Below, one piece after another: positions 23,058 through 35,365 of a stretch of DNA of 64,000 nt. Below the pieces are notes generated by a model. That model did no database searches. It was not told the origin of the DNA and saw only the letters and a program-made list of their open reading frames with translations. Source of the stretch: Ceraceosorus guamensis (Eukaryota > Basidiomycota > Exobasidiomycetes > Ceraceosorales > Ceraceosoraceae); assembly GCF_003144195.1 (NCBI RefSeq), contig NW_020290034.1, forward strand, positions 1 to 64,000, in the 5' to 3' direction. Position 1 is the stretch's first letter. The number at the start of each line of letters is the position of its first letter. A program made the position numbers and the translations under genes.

Positions 23058-26000
23058 GTTCCAAAACCGCGTTTGCGTTATTTCGCCTTTATCTTGCACC
23101 CATCAGGTAAAAGGTTGTAGTCCGGAGAAATGGCAGCCCACACCGCGGTTGAATCTGGTCCCCCCAGCTTGCTCGAGAGGCGATTGGATACCAGGTTGTG
23201 GGGAAGGTGGTGTAGGAGTTATTGGAGTGAGATGGCTGACGAGATCCAGGTCGACCCCGATTCCAGCTTCGTAGCTGGCACGAGTGGCAGAATGGTTTGG
23301 CGAATCTGTGAGTGTGGAGATATATGTAAGTGTCCGCTTTGATGAGGCCCGCGCTGACCTGACGTTCGGCGTCTGTCAAAGAGCGGTACAAGTTTGCAGC
23401 CAGGAAAGCGGACACCGCGGTGGAAATTCCAGTTGTCAGTGGTTTTCGGATGACGGTCGGCGGGTCGAGTGGAGGATCGCCGAACGGTCTTGGCGCCGCG
23501 CGAGTGCACTCGGAGCCGTTGAGGTCAGGAGGGGCGATGCACACTCAAAGCGAGTGGGTGCACGGGAATCGTGGTTGTGTAACGAGAATCTGAATGTGTG
23601 AATGGATCAGAGTGAGCTCCACCTGGGAGCGTGTCCATCGCTGCATGAGCGCCGTGCACAGGGAAATCACCATTCAGCTAGAGGATTGCTGCAGACCCGA
23701 TTGAGCCTTGGACTTAACACTCTAGTCACGACCATTCACATTGAGCTCCTGAAGGCGGGACCATCCAAGCAGTTATGATACAAGGTTGGAGCTTCTTTCT
23801 GCACAGCTAAGCCAGTCAGTTCGCTGCTTGCTGAGAGCCTCTGCATGCATGATGCTGCACATACTTGCGAGCGTGCAACGAGCAACATGCTGTGGGCGCC
23901 GCATGCATCCACGGGCCCGCTACACTGGTCAAGTCGAGTTTTGGACCGTGCAGCGCGTATGCAGCTTTTTTGCAGGCAGCAGCAGCCCAGCAAGACTCGA
24001 TCACAGCCGCGCGACTTGCGTGCAGCCAACATCGCAGCCATCCATGCAGTCGCAGACAAGGTGCTTGAAGGAACGTCCATTCCAAAGAACAAGACGTTGT
24101 GCTTGCATCATGCTCATCCGTCCGCCTCTCTCGCCCACATTTTCCCCGCGGCGATCGACTGCTCTGATGACTATTATATTTTGGACGATTTGCGATCGAG
24201 GCTGCTTCCGCGCCATATCTGCTGTACCGTAGATCCTCTGCTGCTGTGGCCGGCGCCTGCTCGTGCATCAATAAGACGCATGTCACATGGCGCTTTGGCT
24301 TGTACCCCCAGCACTAGCCGCAAAGGCCGGGCGGGCCTCTCGCTGTAGGCGAAAAGCTGGAGCGCCGGCCCTGCTTGCTTGAACTTTGACTCAAACGCCA
24401 TTCACGATTCCAGCGTGCGGTCTCACTTTTCTCCATGCCCGTCTCGTCTACGCACGTGCGACACCTCTTCTCCTTTCACTATTGCGACTCGATGAGCGCT
24501 CTATACAGATGAAGCAGCAAAGGGAGCTGACGATGAGGCTCATAGCGTATACATGTCCACGCATGCCCTTCACTAGTTGCAGGTGCGACAAATGGATTCA
24601 ATTGCTGCTGCTGCTTGACGGATCTCGACCTCCGCCCGTGGAGGAGACTGATGCTGGGTCTCGAATCGTGAGAGGAAATTTGGCCCTATATTCTAGTGCA
24701 GAAGCTTGCAGCTTTGCACGCAGACGCGCGCAGATCCTCACGAATTCGACCACGCGATTTCCGCGCTTCGAGAGCGCGTTCAAACATCAGGCAGGCAGGA
24801 TGCTTCGTCCAAACGTCAGAGGAGCCTTCGAAGGAATGACTCACTTTTGACTACTACTATACTCTTGACTGGCTCAACGCCTTGTCTGACTGCATGCGCA
24901 GCTATGCAGCGAAGTCATTCAAGATTCATGTCTGAGCAAAGATCGTCTCCCATCACATGCAATCTAGATTTTCGTATTGCAGCGCAGTATACACTTGTGC
25001 ATGGACATCAGGATAGGTATTGGGAGGCGGGAAGCGGCCGCGACATCTGCACCGCGATTGGCCTTTCCGAACGCTGCCGCCTCGCCCCGCTGCTGAGATG
25101 GCCCGTTGCTGCTGACACAATTTCATGAAGTGAGTCCGTGGTAAGATACCGCGGTCACCATGCACTCACACTCATAATAATCATCTTGAACATCATGATC
25201 TATGCGGCTGGTCCTGGGGGGTTTCTGAAGCTGAAGCTGCCAGCAAAAACCTCTTGCTCATTTGCGCCTCGAGTCGCTGGAGGCGCCGCCATGATTCTGT
25301 TGTGATTGCTGATTGAGAGCCCCGCTGGACAAGTTTATCTGCCGTTGCGCCGGCGAGTGGCAGACAGGAGAGGTGCAAACAGGATCGAATGATTCAAATG
25401 TCGGCACTCGCGACTGCACGGCGATACCTCACAGCACCACCACGCGTTTCCTCCGAGAAAGATAGCATGCCTCACGCCTCCTATACGGCCAACGTTCGGG
25501 ATCGCGAAGCGCATGCATCCGTCAGTCAATTCGCATTTTCGAAGCTAACGGTAAGTGTGGCTGCCAGCATGAAAGCAGCTAGCTACAGTTTGAGTAGCTG
25601 TACACGCCTCAGCGTCCGCACGGCGCGCACTGCATGTACTGTACCACAAACAAATTTGTAACGACTCCCGTCTTCGCGCCAACGATCATTTAGCGGATTT
25701 CATACGAAGATACGCCTCTTGAACACTCGTGGCTCGCCCGTGCCGCGTGCATTCTGTGTTAGGTCATGCAGCCGCTGCAGCAGCCGCTCTCCAGCCCGGC
25801 CTGGCCGTGTTGCATATATGCTCGCATCTGCATCGAAGTTCGGAGAGTCACGAGTCGAGAGGCACATGCCACTTTTACGAGATTTGACCAGGTGCATGGG
25901 CTCAGCAGCATTCTGATTCTGCTAGACAATATATTACCATCAGTCTTGAGTCTCATACTTCTATGTGACTGCTGCGCAGATTCGAATGTGAATCAAAATG

Positions 26001-28355
26001 TACTTTGACGCTCTCAACGCTGCATGGTTCACCGTGAAGCGCATTTATTCACATGGTCCATGCTGTGTGCCCGTGGATGCTGGCTGCCGTCTCGTGCATG
26101 CGCGGTGCTCGAGCCCTCAGCGCGCCGCGTGCCTGATTCGCCGAGGTGGGCTTCCAGGTAGAACAGGGTGGAGTGCCTTAATGGACTCGGGCCTCCTAGC
26201 TTCAGCTCCGTTATCGTGAGAACCAAATCAATGTGACATACAGCACGAGCGTATAGGCTTCTCTCAGCTCGTGAGAACGTGAGAGACGGCGTATGTGTGA
26301 GTGCTGTGGCTAGAGGTTTCAAAATCGGTGCCGTTTCGTGGATCACATTCACATCAGTCTGACCTGATTTGGTGGATTCGAGAGTGCAAGCAAGTCACCG
26401 GCAGTGTCCTGGGCCTTTCAATCACGAGTCTCGAAAGGGGGCCTGCTGGCGAGCCCACGATTGGACTGGTAAAAGAGGCCAAATGATGACGAACTATTGC
26501 TTGCTTCCACAATTCCTCCCAGACCTGAGTCCTATAGACCCACGACTCACGACCAACAGCATGCATGCAAGCTTCGAGCTGGACAAACAAGAACAAGGGA
26601 GAGGATAAGCAACCCCGGCGAGCATCCTCGCTCGCGGATGGTTCGCCAGTGGGTTCAAGCGAGCCGCTGCCTGATTCATGATCAAACCTCACGACTGGAC
26701 AGTGCCCGCGCAACATGGTTGAAGGTGAACGCAGAATCAAAATGAATCGTTTGCATGAGTGTGTGCTGGTCCGGTCTTCGGGGTCACATGGACCTTTTCG
26801 AGCCACAGAAATTCCACTGTGACTCTGCTTCGTCAGGCTGATGAGCAACTGCATGAGGTGCTGGATGCGACCCACCGGCAGTGTCTTGGTTGCGCCTCGG
26901 GCTCCGGATGGTCGCAAGCACCAGCAGCTAATCGCCATGGCAGCAATCCGAGGACGTGGTGCCGAGCACAGTCGGAGCTTCACCAGACTCACGACTTGCA
27001 TTAGCGTGTGTAGATCGAGTAGGGACTTCTAGCTTCAGACAGCGCTTCGAAGCGGAGCTCGGCCTGCCGATGCGCTGCAGCTAGAATGAGTAGCAGAACT
27101 GCTTGCGGTCCAACGGAACACGCGGTCGAAGAGTGGGGAAGGTCTGCCCCGCTGAGACTTGCGAGTAAAGCACTCGTGACTTTCAAAGCACTCCACTCAT
27201 CAATCCTCGCAAAATGAGGGTCCATCTGCACCTCCTGATCCCCTTGACACCGGAGACATTCACGATTTTGAGGACACGACTGCGCGTCGCAACTCCGCTC
27301 GCCTCGAAGCATCCACCTCCCCGAGCGCACGCACATGCCCATGACGAGATGGGCGGCAGTCACGATCGAGCTGCATTCAAATTGTAGAAGGCTCGACGAA
27401 TGCGAATGGTCCCTGGTCACTCGCGTACGGGATTGCGACACGCAATTTTGTGCTGTGATTGACATTCACAACAATCAATGGGCAGTCACAACAAGAAAAG
27501 TTTGTGCTTGATCACCAGCAGATGAAAACGTTTCCAAGCGTTCACGTGCGCCCTTGCAAGCACCTCTTCATTCAAGATTCATCATGATCAAGATTCAAAT
27601 TCAAATTCTTGATCCTCTGAGAGCAACATCGACGCCCTCCACGAGGCTTGACTTTCGCTTGACAGCCTGAATGCTTGGATCATCGAGAGCCACGGTGAGC
27701 CACACCTACTAGGAGCAGGCATGGCAGAGGATACTTGACTTTGACTTGATTGGTGCTGTAGAAGAGAAGAGAAAAGCAGCGCTCCAGAGGGGCCACCAAG
27801 CTTGAAACAACCCAAGACTACCCTTCTGATCCCCATGCCGTGCACGTGATCGGCTTGAATGCGTAGCGCGCAAGTCGTGAGTCACGTCTCGTGCGAGAGA
27901 GCTGCATTTGTGTGGGGAAGATGTGTTTCGGGTGGACCGCGCAGGTCGTGAGTGTCGCCTATGACGCGCTCACCTCACGTACTCCGGACTGTGCTTGTCG
28001 TCACTCGTGACTGTGACTGATGGATTACGAATCTGTGAATCTTGACTGGTGACTGATTTTTGGATGCTATTCCTTGACACCTTCACCGACGAGGGTGCTT
28101 CTCGCCAATGTCTGCTCACAGAGAGCCTTGGACTCGGATTTGGAGCCATCTCTGCTCTTCGTCCCCCTCACGTACCCCGCTCGCTTCTCAGCTCCCTCTT
28201 CGCGCTACGCCGGCCGGACTTGCCCGCGCTGAGGCTCGCCAAGACCTCAGCAGTGTACGAGCATCACTCAATTTGATCGACAGAGCTCTGAACAGCGTGC
28301 GCATTCTGCGATACAAAGCATCACGGGACGCTCGAGCGCATGGGCTTAGTTGGAC
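23058..28355. other. 5.3 kb gene-poor divergent intergenic region
   Basis: This lies between the divergent starts of the 1670-residue protein and the Zn2Cys6 regulator. Translations of its open frames are short and low in protein-like character. It is dense in CGTGA/TCACG words, especially 27870-28060, and in TGCATGCA-type words (23841, 23901, 25508, 26561). A protein-like minus-strand stretch near 23370-23541 lacks a usable start and is discussed separately. No transposon, tRNA or other RNA gene was recognised. Confidence 0.45.
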
Positions 28356-31300
28356 ATGGCCGACTCCGACACCGCAGGAGCCGATGCGGGCGCATCGCAG
28401 AAGCGAAAGAGGGTCAGCAGAGCGTGCGATCAGTGCTATACGTGAGTCATCATGCGAGATCTCTTAGCGTATAGCAGGCATTGGCGACTGCTCGGGAGCC
28501 ACCTTGAGGAGCCATATTCCCTCGCGGCTGTCGTCTCGACGCCATTCACCATCGACCACCTCCGCTTCTGACCGGAGCAAGAGTCAGGACAGGATCGCTG
28601 ACCGCACCGCCTCCATGCCGACCGAACAGTAAAAAGGATAAGTGCGACGGCGCACAGCCGGTCTGCCTGATCTGCAACAAGGTTGGGCGTCCTTGCACGT
28701 ACGAGCGACCGGAAAAGAAACGTGGACCTTTACAAGGCGTGAGGCAAAGGCTAGAGGAACAAATCGAGGCTCTCGAGTCCATCCTCGGCTTCCTGCTGGA
28801 TTCATTTCCGAGCCTGACAGTCCAAGCAGTGCAAAAGCTCGCCTTCGATGAAAAAATCGCGCTTTCGGCTTCTGCAGCAGGTCGGCAGTCTAGACCCTCC
28901 GACAATGATACCCCAGAGGTGTCCTCGCCCAAGAGTGATCGAGGTGCCTTCTTTCCGCGACAAAGTCGATCGCAGGCAAGGGACGCGTGGAGGCAAAGCG
29001 ATCTTGCAACATCCGTAGCACCGTTCTTGGGCCTACGCATCCCAGCCACTGGGGAAGCTTCCAATGTTCTCAAAGAGGAGGAGATGAGCGAAGCAGAATT
29101 GCGAGACGAGCTGCGGCGTTCTGCAGCCGCAAGGGACTCGATCCTGCGCTCGTCAGCTAGCCAACCTCTCAAAGCACAACAACGCACTCTAGCATCGCCG
29201 CATCAGGTCAGACCAAGTGCGATGTCCGCTCAGAAGTCTGGCAGCTTATCATACAATGGGCCCACCCCGAATGCAACCCCTGCAATGTCTACTTCCCGCG
29301 AGGGACCGTCTCAGACGCAGCAGTTGCAGTGGTCCCATGCCGCTTCGGGATCTCGAACTGCCTCTCCAAGCTTCTTGCGCGGCAGCGTCTTTCCATTCAG
29401 CCAAGCTCGACATGTTGACGAGTCAGCGCAGGGCTCAGTGGGCTCTTGGTCAGCGGAGTCTATCACCACTGCGCGAGATGCCGAACGCTCCACGCGAAGT
29501 CGGGCCCGTTCCTCGCAGACATCGGCTAGGCAAGGCTCAACAAGCCAGCTGCCAAGCATCTCTTCGCAACTAGCACCCATTTCCCCGAGTGCTACATGGG
29601 CACCTAGCGCGAGTCTGACGACGCCTAGATCAGATGCGCCTCCACTCCTCAACCAGCAAAGTCCCGCTGCCACTGAAGATCTCGCCAACGCACTGGCTCT
29701 GCCTGCTGAGCTGGAAGATGAGATGGACAACCTGCTCGACGCGTACTTCACCCACTTTCACCCCTTGTATCCCTTTGTTGACAAGGATTCGCTACTACGG
29801 TGGAGCAGCGCGGCGATGAGGCAAGGAGGAAAGCGCTTGTTCATTGGACCAGCGGGACCGTGCGCGGCATTTGGAGGACCTGAAGGATGCCCCCCATCAG
29901 GCAGGACTGCGCTTGTGCTGGCGATATGCGCGGTGGCGTGCTATGGGTACGGCAGTACTTCCTCTGGATGGAGCAGCTCTCACGCATCTGGACAATCTCC
30001 TAGCGTCACTGTCAGACCAGTCGATTGCGACCAACTGCGTGCTTTGGGAGACGATTGCCACGCGCGAGCGCGATCGCTGTTCTTTGCTACCTCAGCGGAC
30101 GTTGTATTTGCCGATGATGATTTTCGTGCTACGAGAAGGAACCGTGCAGACGCGCCCCACGATCTGGAAGCCGTTCAGGCTACGATGCTGATCACCATAG
30201 CCGACATGCTGCTGGGGCATCACTCCCGCGCGTGGGTCGGTCTGGGCATCGCAACGAGGCTGGCCCAGGACCTACAATTGGAGCGTGCGGGTCCGACTAC
30301 TACGCAATCAAGCAACGCAAGTCCAAGTTCTAGGGAAAATCTTAGACAGCAACGCGACGGAAATGCAAGATCGCCTACCCAGCGCTCACCTTTGCACCGA
30401 AGTGCTCAAACTCAGCGTCAGAGAAGCTTGACCTACCATTCGCTCTTTTGTATAGAGACATTCATGTCCGCAGCGCTTGGACGTCCGCCTCTGCTTCGTG
30501 CCATCGATGGCTCGGTACCTCTTCCCGATGTAGATCTGAATGACGAGTGGGCACTCGTCCAGGCCCGAGCCCCGCCTAGAGCTGCTGGGGAAGCTCCACA
30601 GACGAAAATGGTCAAAAGCCGGGCCCTCTCAACATTCGTGGCGCAGACCGAGCTTGCTGTGATCGTCAACGACATGTTACTGGGAATCCCCCTTCCGGAG
30701 GTTCTGCACGGCGAAGACAAGGACTCGATTGCAGCTGCAGCTCAGTCTGCAGTCGAAGCAAAGATCAACGCTTGGGCCGCACGACTGCATCGTTGGCGGA
30801 CCATGCTGCCAAGGCATCTCGCGATTATGGTTCAAGCGACGCCAGGCGCTGCATCTCTTGCTGGGCCTGACCGGCCGCTCCAACCTCAGCCCTGCCATAT
30901 GTGGCATCTTTCGATGCTCTGCCATTACAGCTTTACTCTTATCGAGCGCGCGGCGCTTGCTGCCGCGAACCAAGATTGGTCAGCGGTCCTTGACAAGGCT
31001 TCGGCCGGCTGGACGGACGCCGGCACAAGGGCATACAATGCCTCCCCGTCGGGAGACAAGCTTGTCGTCAAGCATATCGCGGTAAGCGGCCTCACCAACT
31101 TGTGGAGATTGCCACTGATTCTGTCGTCGGATTCGTCTGTTGATGACATGGACAGGCGACCAAGCGGTCGAGGCGACTGGAAGCGAGTTACTATTCAAAG
31201 TCCAACATCGACCGGAGCTCTACCTCGCCTACTGTACCGGTTCTGCGAATGCTTTGGTGATAGTAGACTACCGCCGCTGGCGCCTTTCTTTGCGCTGTCT

Positions 31301-32323
31301 GCCGCTCATCTCTTGTCACCGTCCAGTGGCAAAGAGTCAGAAGAGTGGGATGCGCTTGAAAAGGTGGCCCGTAGCGGGGCCTCTGTCTGGAATGCGGCTT
31401 TCGCCAGCATTGCTAGCATGCTTCCAATTTTGAAAAGAGGCGCAGAAAAGGGCACGACAAGCCCGGTCTTGCAACGCCCACTCGAAGCGGAGATGCGAGT
31501 CCCGAGTAACGGAGCAGCCATAGCAGCAAGCACAGACGAACGCGGCACGACGCTTGCAGAATCCGTTCAGTCCGACAGCGTGCCCTTCGACAATCTTGCG
31601 TCCATGAACAGCATTCTAGATGGTGCCCATGCGCTTGCCTACGCCTTAGGTCTGACTGAAGCTGGCAACGTCCCAATGCATACGACATTTGCGGACAACA
31701 ATAATGCGTATCTAGGCACTTTTGGTGGAGCAAGTGCCGCACAAGCATCTACACCGAGCTCGTCCCAATTTGGTCCAGCAGCCCCTTTCGGGGCTCTTGT
31801 GGACCATCAACAAATTGCATCGCAGACTCCTCGCAGCGAAGCGGAAAGCTTCACAGACCTTTTCGACGCGGCGGGCAGCAGCGCAGATCAATCCGCTCTA
31901 CTGTATCACCTGGGTCTAAGAGCGCCGGATGAGCTCCGTCGGCCTTCGATGAGTGGACCGGACATCGCAAGCGGCATCATACCCCTTGACTTTGCAGCGC
32001 CGGTCAATTTTGAGAGGCACCCCATCGAAGGTCTACCCTTGACGACCGGCACGAGCTCTGTGCAGGTGCACGCTGCTTTTGATATGCCCCAGCGTCACAT
32101 TTCCATGCCTCCATCGCCTTTCTCCATGCAGCATCATTCCGGCGTCGCAGCCGATGTGTCCGCTCAATCAAGCATGCAAGCTGCTGCTAGGAACGATCAT
32201 CAGCCGGCTCTTGCTCCCGCACATGGTCAAGCTTCAGATTCTACTTTAGCCGGGCCAACTGAGATGGAGTTTGGGGACCTGATCGACAAGTGGATGATGC
32301 GGGGCACTTCTTCGCATGGGTAA
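28356..32323 (+). CDS. Zn2Cys6 fungal transcription factor with fungal-specific regulatory domain
   Basis: Two exons (28356-28441 and 28630-32323) encode 1259 residues. The binuclear zinc cluster has Cys at 24, 27, 34, 41, 44 and 51 (C-x2-C-x6-C-x6-C-x2-C-x6-C). It is split by the 188 bp intron just after Cys27. A basic KRKR precedes it, and a linker with a probable short coiled coil (RQRLEEQIEALESILGFL) follows. A Ser/Pro-rich stretch leads to the fungal-specific domain, beginning near LLDAYFTHFHPLYPFVDKDS and including the AVQATMLITIADMLLGHHSRAW and FCIETFMSAALGRPP-type helices. The tail is Ser/Ala/Gln-rich. It should be a nuclear DNA-binding regulator; targets cannot be told. Splicing is well supported because it completes the zinc cluster. 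Confidence 0.9.
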
Positions 32324-32740
32324 AGAATCATCGTCGTTTTAGTGAGGGCGCAGCTCCGTCTGTTATCCGCAAGAGATGAAGCCCCTGCTCAGATTATTCC
32401 ACACAATTGTATTAGTAGTAGTGATGGTGTGACGGTAGTGCTACATGCTGAGAACTGATAACGAGGGGCGCAGAAGTGCAATTTCCAGAAACCCTGGCAA
32501 GCAGAGCTGTGACACGATCATATTGTACAAGAGCGGCTCAAAGGAAGAATCACAAAATCTAGCGCAGGCGTAGGCGTACCATGTGCGGGCACGGAAGTTG
32601 CTGTCAAGGGTTGGCATGACCTCGTTGCACTGGGATCGTGAGGAAGAGGTGGTGCAGCTCGTGACTTGGGTGGTGCAGCTCGTGACTCGAGTGGTGCAGC
32701 TCCTGACTTGCGATCCTGTTTGGAAATGTGTTGACAAGCT
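32324..32740. other. Convergent 3' intergenic region with a minisatellite
   Basis: About 420 bp between the stop codons of the Zn2Cys6 gene and the methyltransferase-like gene. It contains three 21-bp tandem repeats, annotated separately. No gene was seen. Confidence 0.5.
32649..32711. repeat. Three tandem copies of a 21-bp unit
   Basis: Units start at 32649, 32670 and 32691 and share GTGGTGCAGCTCgTGACT, with a variable last three bases and one internal change in the third copy. The unit contains the CTCGTGACT word common in the intergenic DNA of this window. It lies between two convergent stop codons. Confidence 0.85.
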
Positions 32741-35365
32741 TCAATCTCGCTGCATTGCAAGCAGCACCGAAGGGAAGACTAAAGGGATGCGCTCATCCAT
32801 GCTGATACCGCCCACTTCGCAAGCCGCCTTGAACGCAAGGCCCACCACATCTCCGTCTTCGAAGCTTTGTGCCTTGTCGCGACCCTCCTTGGCGATCGTT
32901 GTGCTGGGAGGTTGTGGTACAAATGGCGTAGGGTGCACGGACAAGGAGCGCAAGTAGGCTGCGTATGGAGCTGTGTTGCGAAACTGACAGATGCCGAAAA
33001 GAGAGGAGATGAGCACGCAGGGCACGCTAAATTTGGTTGCGAGAACGAACCACTCACCCAAGCAGCCAAAGCTCGCGGGGTGATCCACTTCTCCGCTTGC
33101 TCCCTAAGTTGCGGGGATGTAGGCTCAGGCGTCGAGGCCCAAGATGGCCAGGCATCCAATCGATCCGCACTCTCGACTTTGTTTGCCGTTGGTAAGGAGC
33201 ACGAGTTCGCATTCGCTTCCAGCGAGGGGTTGTTCTCGACTCTAGCGGGATCGAGCACCCACCTCCTGAGTGACTCGCTACTCCAACCTGAAGCACGAAC
33301 ACTTTCGTCCCATGGCAGGGGCAATTGGGCATACATGGACCTAGCGCCCCAAAGCGTTCTCGAGCCAAAGAATGGCGAGAGCGAAGGGTGAAGAGGCAAA
33401 CCATCCAGCGCTTCTCGTAGTGGTTGGGTCGAGCGCGTGGCGCCTTGGGGACTCATCAGAGGGGTGCTAGGAACGCTCCTAATGCCCGCAACATGCTCGT
33501 TGGAGTGTGCAGGTATTGATGATGGGCCTTGCAGCGAGCCAGGTACGGCTTTGACACCCATGATCAGAAGCGAGCCACCGGGTCTGAGCAGCTTGTGCCA
33601 GATGTTGTAAAGGTGAGCTCCATGGGTCGTGTGCTCGCCATCTGGCGGCTTGCGCTCGTTTGCAGCTTCAACATCCGTCTGAACATTTTCGCCCCAGTCG
33701 AGCAAATGTGCGCTCGATCCGAGCATAATCACATCGAGCTTGCCAACAAGCTCCAGCGGCACACGAGGTCGTTCTGCTGTGCCCACGCTGCGACCGTCCA
33801 ACCAGCAGCATTGAAGGGAACCCAGTAAGAAGAGATGCAGCCTCGCACCTCCGAGGCAGGCTGAGATCACGACAATCCACTCACGAAATGTCCCAATCGA
33901 GCATACATCCCTCTTTCTCGCTCCATCCCAGAACCACATTTGCGGTCTCATTATCGCCCTGTCTACGTCCCTTTGCCCGCCTTCCGTTCCCATCGTCGGC
34001 ATCTTTATAGCATATATTCTGTGTGCTACAAGGAGGAAATCCCAAGAAGCGACGTTGCGCGTCGCTCAATTCTCGAGAAGCTCGCGCTAGGTCTATGGCG
34101 GCCGAATCTGGATCTCGAGCAATCAGAGCTCGAACGCTGGGCCAGGAAGACGCGAAGAGGGAGAGCACACCTGCTCCGCAGCCCAAGTCCAACACCTTTG
34201 TGGGCGCTCGTGCCTTCTTTCTGGGGGTAGGCGATGAAGTGGGCGATGGGATCGGTGCTGAAGCCGAAAGAGACACGGCAGAGAGATGATTGGCCAGCGA
34301 TCGGAGCGACTGAGCCGAGGAAGAGTTTCGCACACAAGCACGAGGCGCATCTGTCGAGCTGTGAGAATGACTGGCGTAGGCGTAGGCCAAAGAGATGAGT
34401 TGGTAAGGATAGGGACTTAGACTAGCCAGGTGCAGCGTCGCCTCTGTCGTAGCCGACGGAGGTGGAAAGGGCGTAGCGTCCTCAGAGAGCTGCTGCGAAG
34501 AGTTGTTTGCCACCGCTGCATGCCCTCTGGTGTCGAGCGATCTTCCTCCTAGTCTATGTGCCTCGATGATTCCTAATCCAGATCTGCTGGAAGAAGCAGG
34601 TCTTTGTGGAAAGCCATCGTGATAATACATTCCATCATCATTGAGCTCTTCGAGCGCATCTTCGTCATCTGATCCGAGATGCCACGCAAAGGTTTGACCT
34701 TTGGGAAGTGCTGCATTGTTCAGCGTGGCCAGTGCCGATGAGCTGAGCGATGTGGACGAACTTCTACGGGAGACGCTTGGATCGCTGTACGCATCAGAAA
34801 TCCGGTCGCTCGATGCTTGCTTTTGGCTCAGGCTGGGAGACGACTTGGACTCTGCTGGCAAATTTGCCGTTGAGGATCTTGCTTCGCTGGTTCTGCGACT
34901 GTCAAGGGGAGAGCTGTTCAAAGAAGAAGAGCTGGATAGTCTCCTTATCGCGTTCTTTGCAGCGTGCGCAAGCTTAGATCCAGGTCGTCTAGATGCATCC
35001 GTATTCGCTGCCGCTGCCACCAATGCGCCTGCTGTTGCATCTCGAGAAGCGTGTTGACTCTCTGCAAGTGATGGTGTGGATGCAGACGCAGATGGAGGTG
35101 CCGATCTGAGAGGCCTGGGCGCCTGACCGAAAGGGGCAAGGTAGTGGCGTGCAAATGCGTGTGCATGGGCAAGGTCCGATGCGTGATGATGGGAGTTGCT
35201 GCGAGATCGTTGGCGGTCTGTGCGCTCGGAGGAGTGGGTGTTGTGAGTGCCGCTTGCTGTGCGGGAGAACGGGGATCCGTTGCTGCAGCTCAACATCCTC
35301 GCAGATCTCTCTCGACGTGGCACGTCACGACGACGCGAGCTGCATTTGCGATCGTTCAAGCTCAT
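32741..35365 (-). CDS. Class I SAM-dependent methyltransferase-like protein with long disordered N-terminus
   Basis: Three exons (35365-33885, 33787-33058, 32983-32741; introns 97 and 74 bp) encode 817 residues. The first ~385 residues are Ser/Ala/His-rich and look disordered. A methyltransferase fold follows: motif I KVLDLGCGAGVLSLFA at about 390-405, an acidic-loop region (ARDPDSAAIDLARAS), a beta-strand segment LDVIMLGSSAHLLDW, and LLRPGGSLLIMGVKAVPG. The C-terminus (FRNTAPYAAYLRSL onward) reads like a folded domain and is reached only by splicing. The substrate is unknown. The start is the first in-frame ATG after upstream stops; an extra upstream exon cannot be excluded. The intron 1 acceptor (GGTCGCAG) is the least certain junction. 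Confidence 0.7.

Noticed and set aside
26354-27001. 215-residue minus-strand open frame
   Set aside because: It spans intergenic words seen elsewhere and has no hydrophobic core pattern or domain.
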